Shown piece by piece: positions 44,700 to 54,109 of a stretch of 64,000 nt of DNA (position 1 is its first letter; every line of letters starts with the position of its first letter). Source of the stretch: Fusicatenibacter saccharivorans. GTDB lineage: Bacteria > Bacillota > Clostridia > Lachnospirales > Lachnospiraceae. The position numbers were made by a program, and so were the translations under genes. The notes under the pieces were generated by a model that was not told the origin of the DNA, ran no database searches, and worked only from the letters and a program-made list of their open reading frames with translations. Location of the stretch: NCBI RefSeq assembly GCF_027667425.1, contig NZ_JAQEGR010000003.1, positions 178,655 through 242,654 on the forward strand. Reading direction: 5' to 3'.

Positions 44700-47444
44700 A
44701 TGACATCGAAGAAAAAATTGAGAAGTCTTCTGGGCGGTACACTTTTTATGGTGCTGATGCTCAGCGTACATCCGACGACTGTTTCCGCGAGTGCTGTGGG
44801 GAGCAGCACGGTGATGGACCAGTCTGTGGAGACAGAGGATCAGCAGAGCGGGATACAGAGTGAAACGCAGACACAGGCTTCACAGGACAGCGGTGCTGCT
44901 GTGCGGGCCAGTCAGAATGGCTGGGTTAAGGCAGGCGACAGCGGCTGGTATTTTTATGAGAACGGACAGCTGAAAACAGGATGGCTTTACCGGAATGGAA
45001 ACTGGTACTGGCTGGATCCGGACCGGAACGGCCGCATGGCAGAAAACAGCTGGTTCACATACGATAATAATTTTTATTATGCCAAGGGAGACGGAGCAAT
45101 CTATAAAAATGGTTTTCAGGAAGTAGATGGAAACCTTTATTATTTCCAGAGCTGGGGCGGCATTCAGAGAAATGTGTATCTCAGCATCAGCGGAAAAATG
45201 TATTATGTACAGGAAAATGGTATCGTTGCCCGTGGAATAGTCAGAACAATGAATGGACATGGTGATCTCTGCGCATTTGATGATACTACGGGAGCGCAGA
45301 TCACACAAAAAGGCTGGCTGAAAAAAGGCACATCATATTATTGGGTAAGAGAAGACGGCGTCCTGCAGACCGGCTGGCTGCTGTACGATGATAACTGGTA
45401 CTGGTTTGATGATAATGGTGTCATGATGGCATCCGGCTGGAAAGAAATCAACAACAATCTGTATTACTTCCAGAGCTGGGGCGGCATTTATAAAAACGGT
45501 TTCCAGAGCATCGGAGGAAACGAGTATTATTTCCGGAGCTGGGGTGGTGTATATCGAAACACCTTCTTTACCGTAAAAGGAAAAACCTACATAGCGCAGA
45601 ATGACGGATCGATCTATCATGCCAGCCAGACCGGCTGGGTTCAGCTGGGAGATCAGACTTACTGGATCAATCAGGATGGTTCTGTTCAGACCGGCTGGCT
45701 GAAGCTGGAAGGCAAATGGTACTGGCTGAAAGCGGACGGCACACGTGCTGCATCTGAATGGATCACGTATGACAACAACCGATACTATTTCGACGGTGAC
45801 GGTGTGATGTACACCGGAATGAAAGAGGTTGACGGAACAAGATATTATTTCCACAGCTGGGGCGGCGTTTACCATAACGAATCTTTTACCTGGCAGGGAA
45901 AGAAATACTGGGCAAAGGATGACGGAACCTTCTATACAGGTGTCTGCGATATCAATGGAAAGAAATACTATTTTCTGGAAGACGGCGAGCAGATTACAAA
46001 AGAGGGCTGGTATCTGACCAACGGAACGTATTACTGGATCAACAAGGATACGTCGCTTCAGACCGGCTGGGTGAAATATGACAACAACTGGTACTGGATG
46101 AAAGAAGACGGTACGATGGCATCGTCTGAATGGATCACCTACGACAAAAACCGCTACTATTTCCGAAGCTGGGGCGGCATGTACACCGGAATTCATACCA
46201 TCGGCGGAACAAAATACGCATTCCAGAGCTGGGGCGGTCTGTACCATGATCAGACATTTACCATCGGCGGTAAAACATACTATGCCAATTCAGATGGAAC
46301 ATTTGCCACCGGCTGGGTGCAGAACGGCGGAAAAACGTATTATTTCGATGAGGACGGCACAAGCCATACGGGCTGGCTGCTTCTGGACGGAACGCATTAC
46401 TGGATCAACGCCAATGGAACCAGAAGAGATGACGAGCTGTTTCAGTACGACGGAAACTATTATTATGTAGACAAAAACGGCGTTATGGCGACAAGCGGCT
46501 GGGTATACTGGGATTATAACTATTATTATCCGAGAAGCTGGGGCGGCATGTACAAGAATGCGTTTATTACCTATGATAATAACCTCTATTACCTTGGATC
46601 TGACTCGAAAATGGCAATCGGCTGGCAGTCGATTGGCGGAAATACATACTATTTCCGAAACTGGGGCGGCATGATAACCGGAAAACAGGTGATCGACGGA
46701 AAAACGTATGTGTTCGATGAGGACGGCAAGCTGGTACAGAGTCCGGACGGATTTGAACCGTCCGCGCAGATCGGTGTCCGCACCGTACGGAACTTTCTGA
46801 AAAATGCACTGCTTCCGCTTGGAAACACCCTGTATATCTGGGGAGGCGGCCACACAGACGCAGAGGCAGAGAGTTACGGCGTCAATGCGCAGTGGAAACA
46901 ATTCTTCAATACACAGAATTCCACCTACAACTATTCCGATCATCTGTATGAGTACGGAAAAGGTCTTGACTGTTCCGGCTATGTCGGATGGACCGCACAT
47001 CAGGTGACGAAAGAGTATGCAACGACAACCTCCACTGGAATGCCGGCCTACTTTGCAAGAAAAGGCTGGGGAACCTGCGTGACAGGCGATACGTCCCAGA
47101 AATTTACGCCGGGTGATGTGGTCAGCAAGAGCGGTCATGTCTGGATTGTCATTGGCCAGTGCTCGGACGGCAGCGTGGTTGTCATTCATGCGACACCGCC
47201 GTATATTCAGCTTGGCGGAACCGTTTCTTCAACAGGAAGCATTAACAGTGAAGCTATTGAGCTGGCAAATGAATACATGAAAATGTATTATCCGGTTGCG
47301 TATGAGCGGTATGGTGTAAAAGTTCTTGACCGGTCCTATCTGACCGGTGTGAATCATTTCACCTGGAGCAGCAGTATCTTAAGTGACAGTGAAGGCTACC
47401 GCAGGAAGAAACCGGCAGAAATCCTGAACGATCTGTTCCAGTAA
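44700..47444 (+). CDS. Cell-wall-binding repeat protein with NlpC/P60-like hydrolase domain
   Basis: This secreted protein of 914 residues has a signal peptide at ~1-32. A repeat region (~70-690) of aromatic wall-binding repeats (GWLYRNGNWYWL type) follows. It is interleaved with eight unusual (S/N)WGG modules such as YYFQSWGGIYKNGF. The C-terminal ~220 residues resemble NlpC/P60: Cys in GLDCSGYV (near 758), His in SGHVWIVIG and a second polar residue in VVIHATP. It should bind wall polymers and cut peptidoglycan peptides. GGGAG precedes either a TTG at 44694 or the ATG at 44700; the choice is uncertain. TATAAT near 44671 is a likely -10. Confidence 0.88.
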   Translation: MTSKKKLRSLLGGTLFMVLMLSVHPTTVSASAVGSSTVMDQSVETEDQQSGIQSETQTQASQDSGAAVRASQNGWVKAGDSGWYFYENGQLKTGWLYRNGNWYWLDPDRNGRMAENSWFTYDNNFYYAKGDGAIYKNGFQEVDGNLYYFQSWGGIQRNVYLSISGKMYYVQENGIVARGIVRTMNGHGDLCAFDDTTGAQITQKGWLKKGTSYYWVREDGVLQTGWLLYDDNWYWFDDNGVMMASGWKEINNNLYYFQSWGGIYKNGFQSIGGNEYYFRSWGGVYRNTFFTVKGKTYIAQNDGSIYHASQTGWVQLGDQTYWINQDGSVQTGWLKLEGKWYWLKADGTRAASEWITYDNNRYYFDGDGVMYTGMKEVDGTRYYFHSWGGVYHNESFTWQGKKYWAKDDGTFYTGVCDINGKKYYFLEDGEQITKEGWYLTNGTYYWINKDTSLQTGWVKYDNNWYWMKEDGTMASSEWITYDKNRYYFRSWGGMYTGIHTIGGTKYAFQSWGGLYHDQTFTIGGKTYYANSDGTFATGWVQNGGKTYYFDEDGTSHTGWLLLDGTHYWINANGTRRDDELFQYDGNYYYVDKNGVMATSGWVYWDYNYYYPRSWGGMYKNAFITYDNNLYYLGSDSKMAIGWQSIGGNTYYFRNWGGMITGKQVIDGKTYVFDEDGKLVQSPDGFEPSAQIGVRTVRNFLKNALLPLGNTLYIWGGGHTDAEAESYGVNAQWKQFFNTQNSTYNYSDHLYEYGKGLDCSGYVGWTAHQVTKEYATTTSTGMPAYFARKGWGTCVTGDTSQKFTPGDVVSKSGHVWIVIGQCSDGSVVVIHATPPYIQLGGTVSSTGSINSEAIELANEYMKMYYPVAYERYGVKVLDRSYLTGVNHFTWSSSILSDSEGYRRKKPAEILNDLFQ

Positions 47445-47463
47445 AATATCTTCTATAAAAAAT

Positions 47464-47514
47464 AAGAGAGAATACAAAAAAACTTTGTAGTTCGTGTATT
47501 CTCTCTTTCTTTTT
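47464..47514 (+). terminator. Terminator of the wall-hydrolase gene
   Basis: The stem AGAGAGAATAC/GTATTCTCTCT, with a 20-base loop, is followed by TTCTTTTT. Confidence 0.8.
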
Positions 47515-47609
47515 GCGCTGGAATTGTCTATACTAGAAGGTGCGTGAAAGACGCAGATCAGAAATACAAAAGAAAAAATCTGGAAAATAAAAATACAAGG
47601 GGAGTAAAC

Positions 47610-48680
47610 ATGCGAAAGAGCTGGAAATGGGCGCTCTGTCTTGGCGTAGTGTCGTTGCTGCTGCTGGGCGGCTGCGGAAAAGAAAAGGCGGAACCAGTGG
47701 ATCTGGTGCTGGTAACCGACGGCAGTGAGGTAGCTTCCGATGCCGTGTATCAGTCAGCATGGAACGGTCTTGCGCAGTATGGAGACGAGAGCGGTCTGAA
47801 ATATGAAGCAAGTGTTCCGGCAGGACGGACAACAGAGGACTATGAAAACACCATCAAAGAGGCGGCGCAGAAGGGAGCATCCGTTATCGTCTGTGCCGGA
47901 ACGAGCATGAGCCGCGCCGTTTACGATGCACAGCGCGACTGGAAGGATGTCCGTTTTCTGCTGCTGGAGGCAGAACCGGTCAGTGAGAGCGGCCGCAGCC
48001 GTCTCCGCGGAAATACAGAAAGCCTGGAAATTGATGTATCAGAGGCCGGCTACCTGGCAGGATATGCGGCAGTACAGGCCGGCTACACGCACCTGGGCTA
48101 TATCGGACAGAAAAACGAAGAGAACGGAACAAAGTACGGGACAGGTTATGCACTCGGTGCAGAGGCGGCCGCTGCGGATCTGGGACTTGGAGAAAACAGC
48201 ATCACGCTGGATTATACGTATCGGAAAAGCAGCAGCGTATCACCGTCGTATTTGGAAAAAATCAAAAGCTGGTATGGTGAGGGCGGACAGATTCTCTTCT
48301 CGGACGGTGCATCGTATCAGAATGTACTTGGCGCAGCAGCATCTGCGGCAGGCGGAGCACTGATCGCAAACGGCGGCGTGGAGGAGTACGCCAATGCCGT
48401 GTTGAAAGTACGTCTGGATTATGGAACTGCAGTTTACAATGCGTTAAAAGAAATGAAACAAAAGGATTTTGAAGGCGGGAAAATTGTAACGCGCGGCGTG
48501 GCCGATCAGGAAATCAGTCTGGAATGGAATCAGGATGCGGTGCCGTACTTTACAGAGGATCAGTACCGGGCACTCTGTGCGAAATTCTCCGCAGAGGACT
48601 TTTCAATCCCTGACGGCGATGCGCTTTCCTCGCCGGATCAATACAAATTGAGTTGTGTGAGTGTACAGAAGGTAAAATAA
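47610..48680 (+). CDS. BMP/PnrA-family substrate-binding lipoprotein
   Basis: This 356-residue lipoprotein has lipobox LLGGC near residue 20 and a periplasmic-binding fold of the basic membrane protein type: LVTDGSEVASDAVYQSAWNG at the start, AGYLAGYAAVQAGYTHLGYIG in the middle, and GGQILFSDGASYQN late. Relatives bind nucleosides or related molecules. No permease or ATPase is nearby, so it may act alone, serve a remote transporter or be a sensor. The ATG at 47610 after AAGGGGAG is preferred to an upstream start at 47544. Confidence 0.88.
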   Translation: MRKSWKWALCLGVVSLLLLGGCGKEKAEPVDLVLVTDGSEVASDAVYQSAWNGLAQYGDESGLKYEASVPAGRTTEDYENTIKEAAQKGASVIVCAGTSMSRAVYDAQRDWKDVRFLLLEAEPVSESGRSRLRGNTESLEIDVSEAGYLAGYAAVQAGYTHLGYIGQKNEENGTKYGTGYALGAEAAAADLGLGENSITLDYTYRKSSSVSPSYLEKIKSWYGEGGQILFSDGASYQNVLGAAASAAGGALIANGGVEEYANAVLKVRLDYGTAVYNALKEMKQKDFEGGKIVTRGVADQEISLEWNQDAVPYFTEDQYRALCAKFSAEDFSIPDGDALSSPDQYKLSCVSVQKVK

Positions 48681-48732
48681 CATGTATCGTTACTGTTCAC
48701 GAATTGTTTACAAAAAGTCGGGATATTTTTCC

Positions 48733-48761
48733 TTGCATCCATTTGTGAATTGTGATATTAT
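48733..48761 (+). promoter_or_regulatory. Sigma-A promoter of the NlpC/P60 hydrolase gene
   Basis: TTGCAT (48733-48738) and TATTAT (48756-48761) are 17 bases apart. This leaves a 5' leader of about 110 bases, in which I recognise no known riboswitch. Confidence 0.65.
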
Positions 48762-48877
48762 GTAAAAGAATTGGGAAAAATATTTCAAAATTGTTACAGA
48801 ATAATTGAATTTCTAAGAAACAGGGAAACCTGAAACAAAGAAACCTACATACAACGAATCAATTTGGGAGTGAAAGA

Positions 48878-50233
48878 ATGAGAAAAAAATTTCTTGCCTT
48901 AAGTTTAGCAGTGATCGTAAGTGCAGCTCAGGTAATGACAGTAAGCGCCTCGAAACAGGAGCAGTTACAGCAGCAGCAGGCAGCACAGGCAGAGACCAGC
49001 GCACAGCTTGACAACGCAAAAGCAGAAATCGACGATCTGGAAACCAAAAAGAATCAGATTACCGGCGAGATTGATGACCTGGACGCACAGCTTGTTGTAA
49101 CCATGGCATCCGTGGAAAATCTGAAAAATGAAATTGCAGAGAAACAGACAGAAATTGAAACAACACAGGAAAAACTGGCACAGTCCCAGGCTGAAGAGGA
49201 CGAGCAGTACGAGCTGATGAAAAAACGAATCCAGTTCCTCTATGAGAGCGGCGGAGACAACGGCTGGGCAGCACTTCTTCTGGAGGGAAAAGATTTAAGC
49301 AGCATTCTCAACCAGGCTGAGTACACCCAGAAGTTATACAAATACGACAGAGAGTGCCTGCAGGAGTACATGGATCTTGTACAGCAGGTAACAGACTACA
49401 GCAATCAGCTTGCAGATGAAAAAGCAGATCTCGAAGCCAGTGAGGCAGAGCAGGAAGCACAGCAGCAGTCCCTTGAGGCAATGCTTGAGCAGAAAAAAGC
49501 CGTTTCCGATGACTACGAAAACCAGATCGCAGACCTGAACGACATGGCTGCACAGTACAACGCAGTACTGGCAGAGCAGAACGCAAAGATCCAGCAGATC
49601 CAGGAGGAGATTGCAGCCGAAGAGGCAGCAAGAAAAGCCGAAGAGGCCCGTCAGGCAGCAGAAGCAGCCGAGGCAGCCCGCCAGGCAGAAGCAGCAAGAC
49701 AGGCAGCAGCAGAAGCAGCCGCAAGCAGTGCTGCAAATAATACAACAACGGCAGACAACACACCGTCCAGCACAGGAAGCTCCACCACGACAACAACACC
49801 GTCTAACGGAGGAAGCTCTTACGATGATTCTTCGTCCAGCGATACCAGCAGCTCGGATGATTCCAGCAGCTCCAGCAGCACCGGAAGCGCAACCGGAAGT
49901 GCCATCGTATCCTATGCAACACAGTTTATTGGAAATCCATACGTATGGGGCGGCACAAGCCTTACCAACGGAGCTGACTGCTCTGGTTTTATCATGAGCG
50001 TTTACGCACACTTCGGATACGACCTTCCGCATTCCTCCAGTGCACTGCGTGGTGTAGGACGCGGTGTATCTTATGCAGAGGCTCAGCCGGGCGATATTAT
50101 CTGCTACAGCGGCCACGTAGCCATCTACATCGGCGGCGGTGCAATCGTACACGCAAGCAATGAGCGCGACGGTATCAAGATCAGCAGCAACGCAGCGTAT
50201 ACCACGATTCTTGCGGTAAGACGTGTGGTTTAA
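48878..50233 (+). CDS. Secreted coiled-coil NlpC/P60 peptidoglycan hydrolase (CwlO/PcsB-like)
   Basis: This 451-residue secreted enzyme has a signal peptide (1-24, ending VSAS). A long coiled coil follows (about 25-255, rich in Gln/Glu/Ala) with the PcsB/CwlO-type insertion FLYESGGDNGWAALLLEGKD. A Ser/Thr linker (about 280-340) leads to an NlpC/P60 domain at the C-terminus. The catalytic Cys is residue 368 (GADCSGF) and His lies in YSGHVAIYIGGG. In CwlO/PcsB proteins the coiled coil is held by FtsEX and controls hydrolysis during growth or division; that link is family knowledge, as no ftsEX is in the window. Good GGGAG site. Confidence 0.92.
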   Translation: MRKKFLALSLAVIVSAAQVMTVSASKQEQLQQQQAAQAETSAQLDNAKAEIDDLETKKNQITGEIDDLDAQLVVTMASVENLKNEIAEKQTEIETTQEKLAQSQAEEDEQYELMKKRIQFLYESGGDNGWAALLLEGKDLSSILNQAEYTQKLYKYDRECLQEYMDLVQQVTDYSNQLADEKADLEASEAEQEAQQQSLEAMLEQKKAVSDDYENQIADLNDMAAQYNAVLAEQNAKIQQIQEEIAAEEAARKAEEARQAAEAAEAARQAEAARQAAAEAAASSAANNTTTADNTPSSTGSSTTTTTPSNGGSSYDDSSSSDTSSSDDSSSSSSTGSATGSAIVSYATQFIGNPYVWGGTSLTNGADCSGFIMSVYAHFGYDLPHSSSALRGVGRGVSYAEAQPGDIICYSGHVAIYIGGGAIVHASNERDGIKISSNAAYTTILAVRRVV

Positions 50234-50259
50234 AAAAGAATTACATAGTAAGAATTTTC

Positions 50260-50293
50260 AGATCCCGGGAGAGAAAAATCCCGGGATCTTTTG
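50260..50293. terminator. Terminator of the NlpC/P60 gene
   Basis: A perfect stem AGATCCCGGGA/TCCCGGGATCT with a GAGAAAAA-type loop is followed by TTTTGCGTTTTG. Confidence 0.88.
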
Positions 50294-50358
50294 CGTTTTG
50301 CTTAAAATTGAGTGCATTCGCGTTAAAACTGTGATATACTAAAGCACATCGGAGATAC

Positions 50359-50399
50359 AAGGGCGTATTGACCAACAGAAGGTCAGTATGCCCTTTTGC
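50359..50399 (+). terminator. Leader hairpin ahead of the decayed membrane gene
   Basis: A 15-pair stem with two G-T pairs (AAGGGCGTATTGACC with GGTCAGTATGCCCTT) is followed by TTGCTTGTT. It lies between a candidate -10 (TATACT, 50335-50340) and the old start codon, so it is either a leader terminator or part of an attenuation element. Confidence 0.6.
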
Positions 50400-50424
50400 T
50401 TGTTAGGAAGAAGGGAGAATCGTT

Positions 50425-51175
50425 ATGAAACTGGAAAATTATTTTCGTCGTTTCGGTATTCGGAACGGATCTGGTGCGGAAAGTAGCGTCAGTGCTGTCC
50501 ATCTGCATTATCGCCGGTCTGCTGATCGTCTACGTCCCGAACATCATCGCCGGAGCCGGAAAGATCGGCGATACTGTAAACGCCATGAAAACCGCAGACC
50601 TCCCATTCGGCAAAGCCCTGTACGCCGCATTCCTCTACGGAACCTTCCAGCTTGCCAATGTCGCAGTCTTCGTCCAGCATGCCAAATCCTTCGAAAAACC
50701 GCAGGATGCCGGAAAGAGCATGGCAGTCGGTGCCGTATTAAATGCCCTTCTGATGATCATGGTCGTCCTCGGAATCATGACCGTATACCAGAACCCGGAA
50801 ATGATCCAGCAGAGCGTCCCGACATTATTTATGGTTCAGCAGGGCGTCGGCAGTAAATTCATGACACCGCTGATTTCCGTACTGATCATCCTCGGTGCCG
50901 TATCCACAGCCGTCAACATGGTTGCCGCCATGGTCAAACGAATCCACGCCGGTCTCGCTGAACGAAGCAGCAGAACAGAAACCGCAGGCAAAATCAGCCG
51001 CACCCAGATCCTTGCCGCGCTTGTCTGCTGCATCGCGGACTTCCTTATCGCACAGTTTGGTCTGCTGACGCTGATCCAGAAGGTGTACAGCATCCTGGCA
51101 TACCTGGCAATCCCGGTCATCTTGGTGCCGTACGTGGTGCACATGGCGGTGATGCGGTTTGATACGAAAAAATAG
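50425..51175 (+). pseudogene. Decayed YkvI-type membrane transporter gene
   Basis: A good ribosome site (AAGGGAG) and ATG at 50425 start a frame that reads about 15 plausible codons (MKLENYFRRFGIRNG) and then leaves the membrane-protein frame. The following sequence, one base off, encodes 233 residues with about six hydrophobic segments (VRKVASVLSICIIAG; FGKALYAAFLYGTFQ; VPTLFMVQQGVGSKF), which match the C-terminal two-thirds of YkvI-like transporters. An N-terminal part of roughly 100-150 residues seems deleted at about 50465-50474. A GTG at 50474 could still give a shortened protein, but it has no ribosome site. It follows a leader hairpin. Confidence 0.7.
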
Positions 51176-51469
51176 AAAAGAACAATAAAAAATTTGTAAC
51201 AAAAATTTACACCGCAGAAAGAGAGATTTGCTTCTGGAGAATGGAAGTATTTCGCAGACAGCAGAAAAAAGAAGATTCATGCAGAGCAGATGTGAGTCAT
51301 AAAGAAATGACATGCGTCTGCCTTTTTTCTGTGCGTCTGGCAGAGTATGTGTCGGTGACAAAGCAGAAAACAGGAACTCTTCTTTGGGACTCGATTGTGC
51401 CGTCAAAATATGGTATACTGCAAAAAGGATCAAAAAGCGGATATTGATATTTCACGGGAGGGGAAGAAG

Positions 51470-52189
51470 ATGAAAAATGCACCGGCTTATGTGAAGGTTT
51501 ACAGCAGACTGAAAAACGAGATCAATAAGGGAACATATCCTGTCGGGGGATTTCTGCCGAAGGAGTGTGAACTGGAGAAAATCTATCAGGTCAGCCGTAC
51601 TACGGTACGGAATGCAGTAAAGATGCTGGTGCAGGAGGGACTGGTTGAGGTTCGCCAGGGTTCTGGAACGAGGGTGCTGAATCATAAGGCAATTCAGAAT
51701 TATAACAAGGTCACATCGGTCACGGAATCCCTGATGAAAAAAGGATATCGGGTAACGACGTCAGATATGATGATCGACATCATTTCGGCGGACAAACAGC
51801 TCGCCGATGAACTGGAAATTCCGGAGGGAACCAGCGTGGCGAGGATTCAGCGGCTGCAGCTTGCGGATGAAGAGCCTGTTACGCTGATGGAAAATTATAT
51901 CGAATATGCGAAAGTCCCTGGCATCGAGGCGTATGAGAATCAGTTTGTAGCGCTGTATCAGTTTCTGGAGGAGAAATTCGGCTTGCAGATTGATGAGACA
52001 CGAGACAGAATTTCAGCGAAATCCGCGACCTTTATGGAAGCCCAGGTTCTGAAAACGGAGCCGAAGGATGCGCTTCTTGTGGTGCACAGAGTCACCTACT
52101 GGCAGAACCGGCCGGTGAGCATTGACCACGTGCGGATCATCGGAAGCAAGTACGAGGTGGAGATTTCGGGAAAAGGACGGAGTAAATGA
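51470..52189 (+). CDS. GntR-family regulator with UTRA domain (HutC type)
   Basis: This 239-residue regulator has an N-terminal winged helix (about 5-75; YSRLKNEINKG, LPKECELEKIYQVSRTTVR, LVEVRQGSGTRV). A UTRA ligand-binding domain follows (about 85-235; ARIQRLQLADEEPVTLMENY). Its stop overlaps the start of the aldolase gene by four bases (ATGA), so the two are one unit and its effector is probably a sugar phosphate or nucleoside product. The ATG at 51470 behind GGGAGGGG is chosen over 51395. TATACT at 51414-51419 is a probable -10. Nothing convincing was found in the 51176-51400 stretch. Confidence 0.9.
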   Translation: MKNAPAYVKVYSRLKNEINKGTYPVGGFLPKECELEKIYQVSRTTVRNAVKMLVQEGLVEVRQGSGTRVLNHKAIQNYNKVTSVTESLMKKGYRVTTSDMMIDIISADKQLADELEIPEGTSVARIQRLQLADEEPVTLMENYIEYAKVPGIEAYENQFVALYQFLEEKFGLQIDETRDRISAKSATFMEAQVLKTEPKDALLVVHRVTYWQNRPVSIDHVRIIGSKYEVEISGKGRSK

Positions 52190-52872
52190 GCGATGAGACA
52201 GAAGAACAGAAGAAACTGATGCGGCAGATTGATATCAGCTGTGTACAGGCATTTCATACAATGGATGAAATTGATGCGATGGTGGAGCTGGCAAAGAAAT
52301 ATCGTCTGGCTGCTGTGTTTACCTTGCCGGCGTTCAGCGCCCATGTGGCAGAACGGCTGCAGGACACCAGAGAAATCCATGCGGGAGGCGTGGTAAGCTT
52401 TCCGGGCGGCGGAGATACGACCGGACAGAAGAAGCGGCAGGCAAAAGAACTGTGGGAGGCTGGCTGCCGGGAAATCGACATGGTGATGAATCTTACGGCA
52501 TTCAGAAGCCACGAATTTTCTTATGTAAAAGAAGAACTTCTGGCCATCCGGGAGCAGGTGCCTTCGGCGATTTTTAAGGTGATCATCGAGGCACCGCAGC
52601 TGACGGAGCAGGAAATCTGCCAGGCAGTGGATCTGTGTGTGGAAGGCCGTGCGGATTATGTAAAGACGAGCACCGGATGGTATCCCGGCTGTCCTTCCAC
52701 CGTGGAGCAGGTTCGAATCATGAGCCGTGAAGCCGCCGGTCGCATTCAGATCAAGGCCGCCGGTGGAATCCGCAGTCTGGAAACTATACAGGAAATGCAG
52801 AAAGCCGGCTGTAGCCGTTTCGGTATGGGAATGCGGTCGGTACAGAATTTGATAAAAAGTATCTATAAGTAA
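52186..52872 (+). CDS. deoC: Deoxyribose-phosphate aldolase-like enzyme (DeoC family)
   Basis: This 228-residue class I aldolase has Schiff-base Lys160 in ADYVKTSTGW, assisting Lys190 in IKAAGGIR and Asp98 in EIDMVMN, in the usual TIM-barrel positions. The family reaction is 2-deoxyribose-5-phosphate to glyceraldehyde-3-phosphate and acetaldehyde. The N-terminal part is divergent: IDISCVQAFHT replaces the usual DHTLL segment. A different substrate is therefore possible. It is coupled by ATGA overlap to the GntR-UTRA regulator. No other nucleoside-catabolism gene is adjacent. Confidence 0.85.
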   Translation: MSDETEEQKKLMRQIDISCVQAFHTMDEIDAMVELAKKYRLAAVFTLPAFSAHVAERLQDTREIHAGGVVSFPGGGDTTGQKKRQAKELWEAGCREIDMVMNLTAFRSHEFSYVKEELLAIREQVPSAIFKVIIEAPQLTEQEICQAVDLCVEGRADYVKTSTGWYPGCPSTVEQVRIMSREAAGRIQIKAAGGIRSLETIQEMQKAGCSRFGMGMRSVQNLIKSIYK

Positions 52873-52891
52873 TCTATTGTGCAAAAGCTAT

Positions 52892-52932
52892 AAAAAAGTC
52901 ACGGAATATTCTACGATATTCCGTGACTTTTC
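52892..52932. terminator. Terminator of the gntR-deoC unit
   Basis: A perfect stem AAAGTCACGGAATA/TATTCCGTGACTTT with flanking A and T runs. Confidence 0.9.
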
Positions 52933-52934
52933 TG

Positions 52935-52963
52935 TTGAATTAGTAACCTATTAGTGATATATT
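52935..52963 (+). promoter_or_regulatory. Sigma-A promoter of the alcohol dehydrogenase gene
   Basis: TTGAAT (52935-52940) and TATATT (52958-52963) are separated by 17 bases, immediately after the preceding terminator. Confidence 0.7.
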
Positions 52964-53015
52964 CGAATCATAGGAATCGATAAATCATTAACAATCTGAA
53001 AGGAGAGCAAAAGAT

Positions 53016-54077
53016 ATGAAAGGTTATGCAATGCTGAAAATCGGTGAATCCGGATGGATCGAGAAAGAACGCCCGAAATGCGGGCCGATGGATGCCATTT
53101 GCCGTCCACTGGCAGTTGCCATCTGCACATCAGATGTCCACACTTTATGGGAAGGGGCCATCGGTGACCGTCATAACATGATTCTGGGCCATGAGTGCTG
53201 TGCAGAGGTTGTGGAAGTCGGAGAGCTCGTAAAAGATTTCAAACCGGGAGACCGGGTTCTTGTGCCGGCCATCACTCCGGACTGGAATTCTCTGGAAGCA
53301 CAGGCTGGTTATTCCATGCACTCCGGCGGAATGCTGGCAGGCTGGAAATTCTCCAACTTCAAAGATGGTGTCTTTTCTGAATTCTTTCATGTAAATGATG
53401 CCGATGGAAACCTTGCGCTGCTTCCGAAAAACATCAATGTTGTCGACGCGTGCATGCTTTCCGATATGGTGCCGACCGGATTCCACGGCGTAGAGCTTGC
53501 CGATGTACAGTTTGGTGATACAGTTCTTGTCATCGGAATCGGACCAGTTGGTCTGATGTCGGTAGCCGGAACGAATATGCGCGGCGCATCGAGAATCATT
53601 GCTGTCGGAACGAGACCGGTCTGCGTAGAAGCGGCAAAAAAATACGGCGCAACGGATTTTGTCAGCTACAAGAACGGACCGATTTTCCAGCAGGTACTTG
53701 ATATGACAGATGGAAAAGGTGTTGATAAAGTAGTCATCGCCGGCGGTGGTGTAGAAACCTTTGCAGAAGCAGTAAAATGCCTGAAACCGGGCGGAAAGAT
53801 CGGAAATGTAAACTATCTTGGATCCGGTGACAACATTGATATTCCGCGTGTAGAGTGGGGCGTTGGAATGGGTCACAAACAGATTAACGGAGGCCTGATG
53901 CCTGGCGGAAGACTCCGCATGGAAAAACTGGGAGCTCTTGTTTCGGCAGGCAAGCTGGATGTCAGCCCGCTGTCCACACATGTGTTTGATGGATGGGATC
54001 ATCTGGAAGAAGCACTGTTCCTCATGAGAGATAAACCGAAGGATTTAATCAAACCAGTCGTTAAATTGGCTGACTGA
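53016..54077 (+). CDS. Zinc-dependent secondary alcohol dehydrogenase, NADP(H)-type
   Basis: This 353-residue medium-chain dehydrogenase closely resembles the Clostridium beijerinckii/Thermoanaerobacter isopropanol dehydrogenase along its length (MKGYAML-IGESGWIEKERP; AGWKFSNFKDGVFSEFFHVNDAD; HVFDGWDHLEEALFLM). Catalytic zinc ligands Cys37, His59 and Asp near 150 are present, and the structural zinc cysteines are absent, as in that group. The nucleotide site GIGPVGLMSVAG is followed by GTRP, with Arg in place of the NAD-selecting acid, fitting NADPH. It should reduce ketones or aldehydes. It is followed 32 bases later by a CobW-type GTPase. Confidence 0.93.
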   Translation: MKGYAMLKIGESGWIEKERPKCGPMDAICRPLAVAICTSDVHTLWEGAIGDRHNMILGHECCAEVVEVGELVKDFKPGDRVLVPAITPDWNSLEAQAGYSMHSGGMLAGWKFSNFKDGVFSEFFHVNDADGNLALLPKNINVVDACMLSDMVPTGFHGVELADVQFGDTVLVIGIGPVGLMSVAGTNMRGASRIIAVGTRPVCVEAAKKYGATDFVSYKNGPIFQQVLDMTDGKGVDKVVIAGGGVETFAEAVKCLKPGGKIGNVNYLGSGDNIDIPRVEWGVGMGHKQINGGLMPGGRLRMEKLGALVSAGKLDVSPLSTHVFDGWDHLEEALFLMRDKPKDLIKPVVKLAD

Positions 54078-54109
54078 TGATTTGAAAATTTGACTGAAAA
54101 AGGAAACGT

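Noticed and set aside
51241..51447. 68-codon frame ahead of the GntR gene
   Set aside because: It runs through the likely promoter, lacks a ribosome site and resembles no protein.
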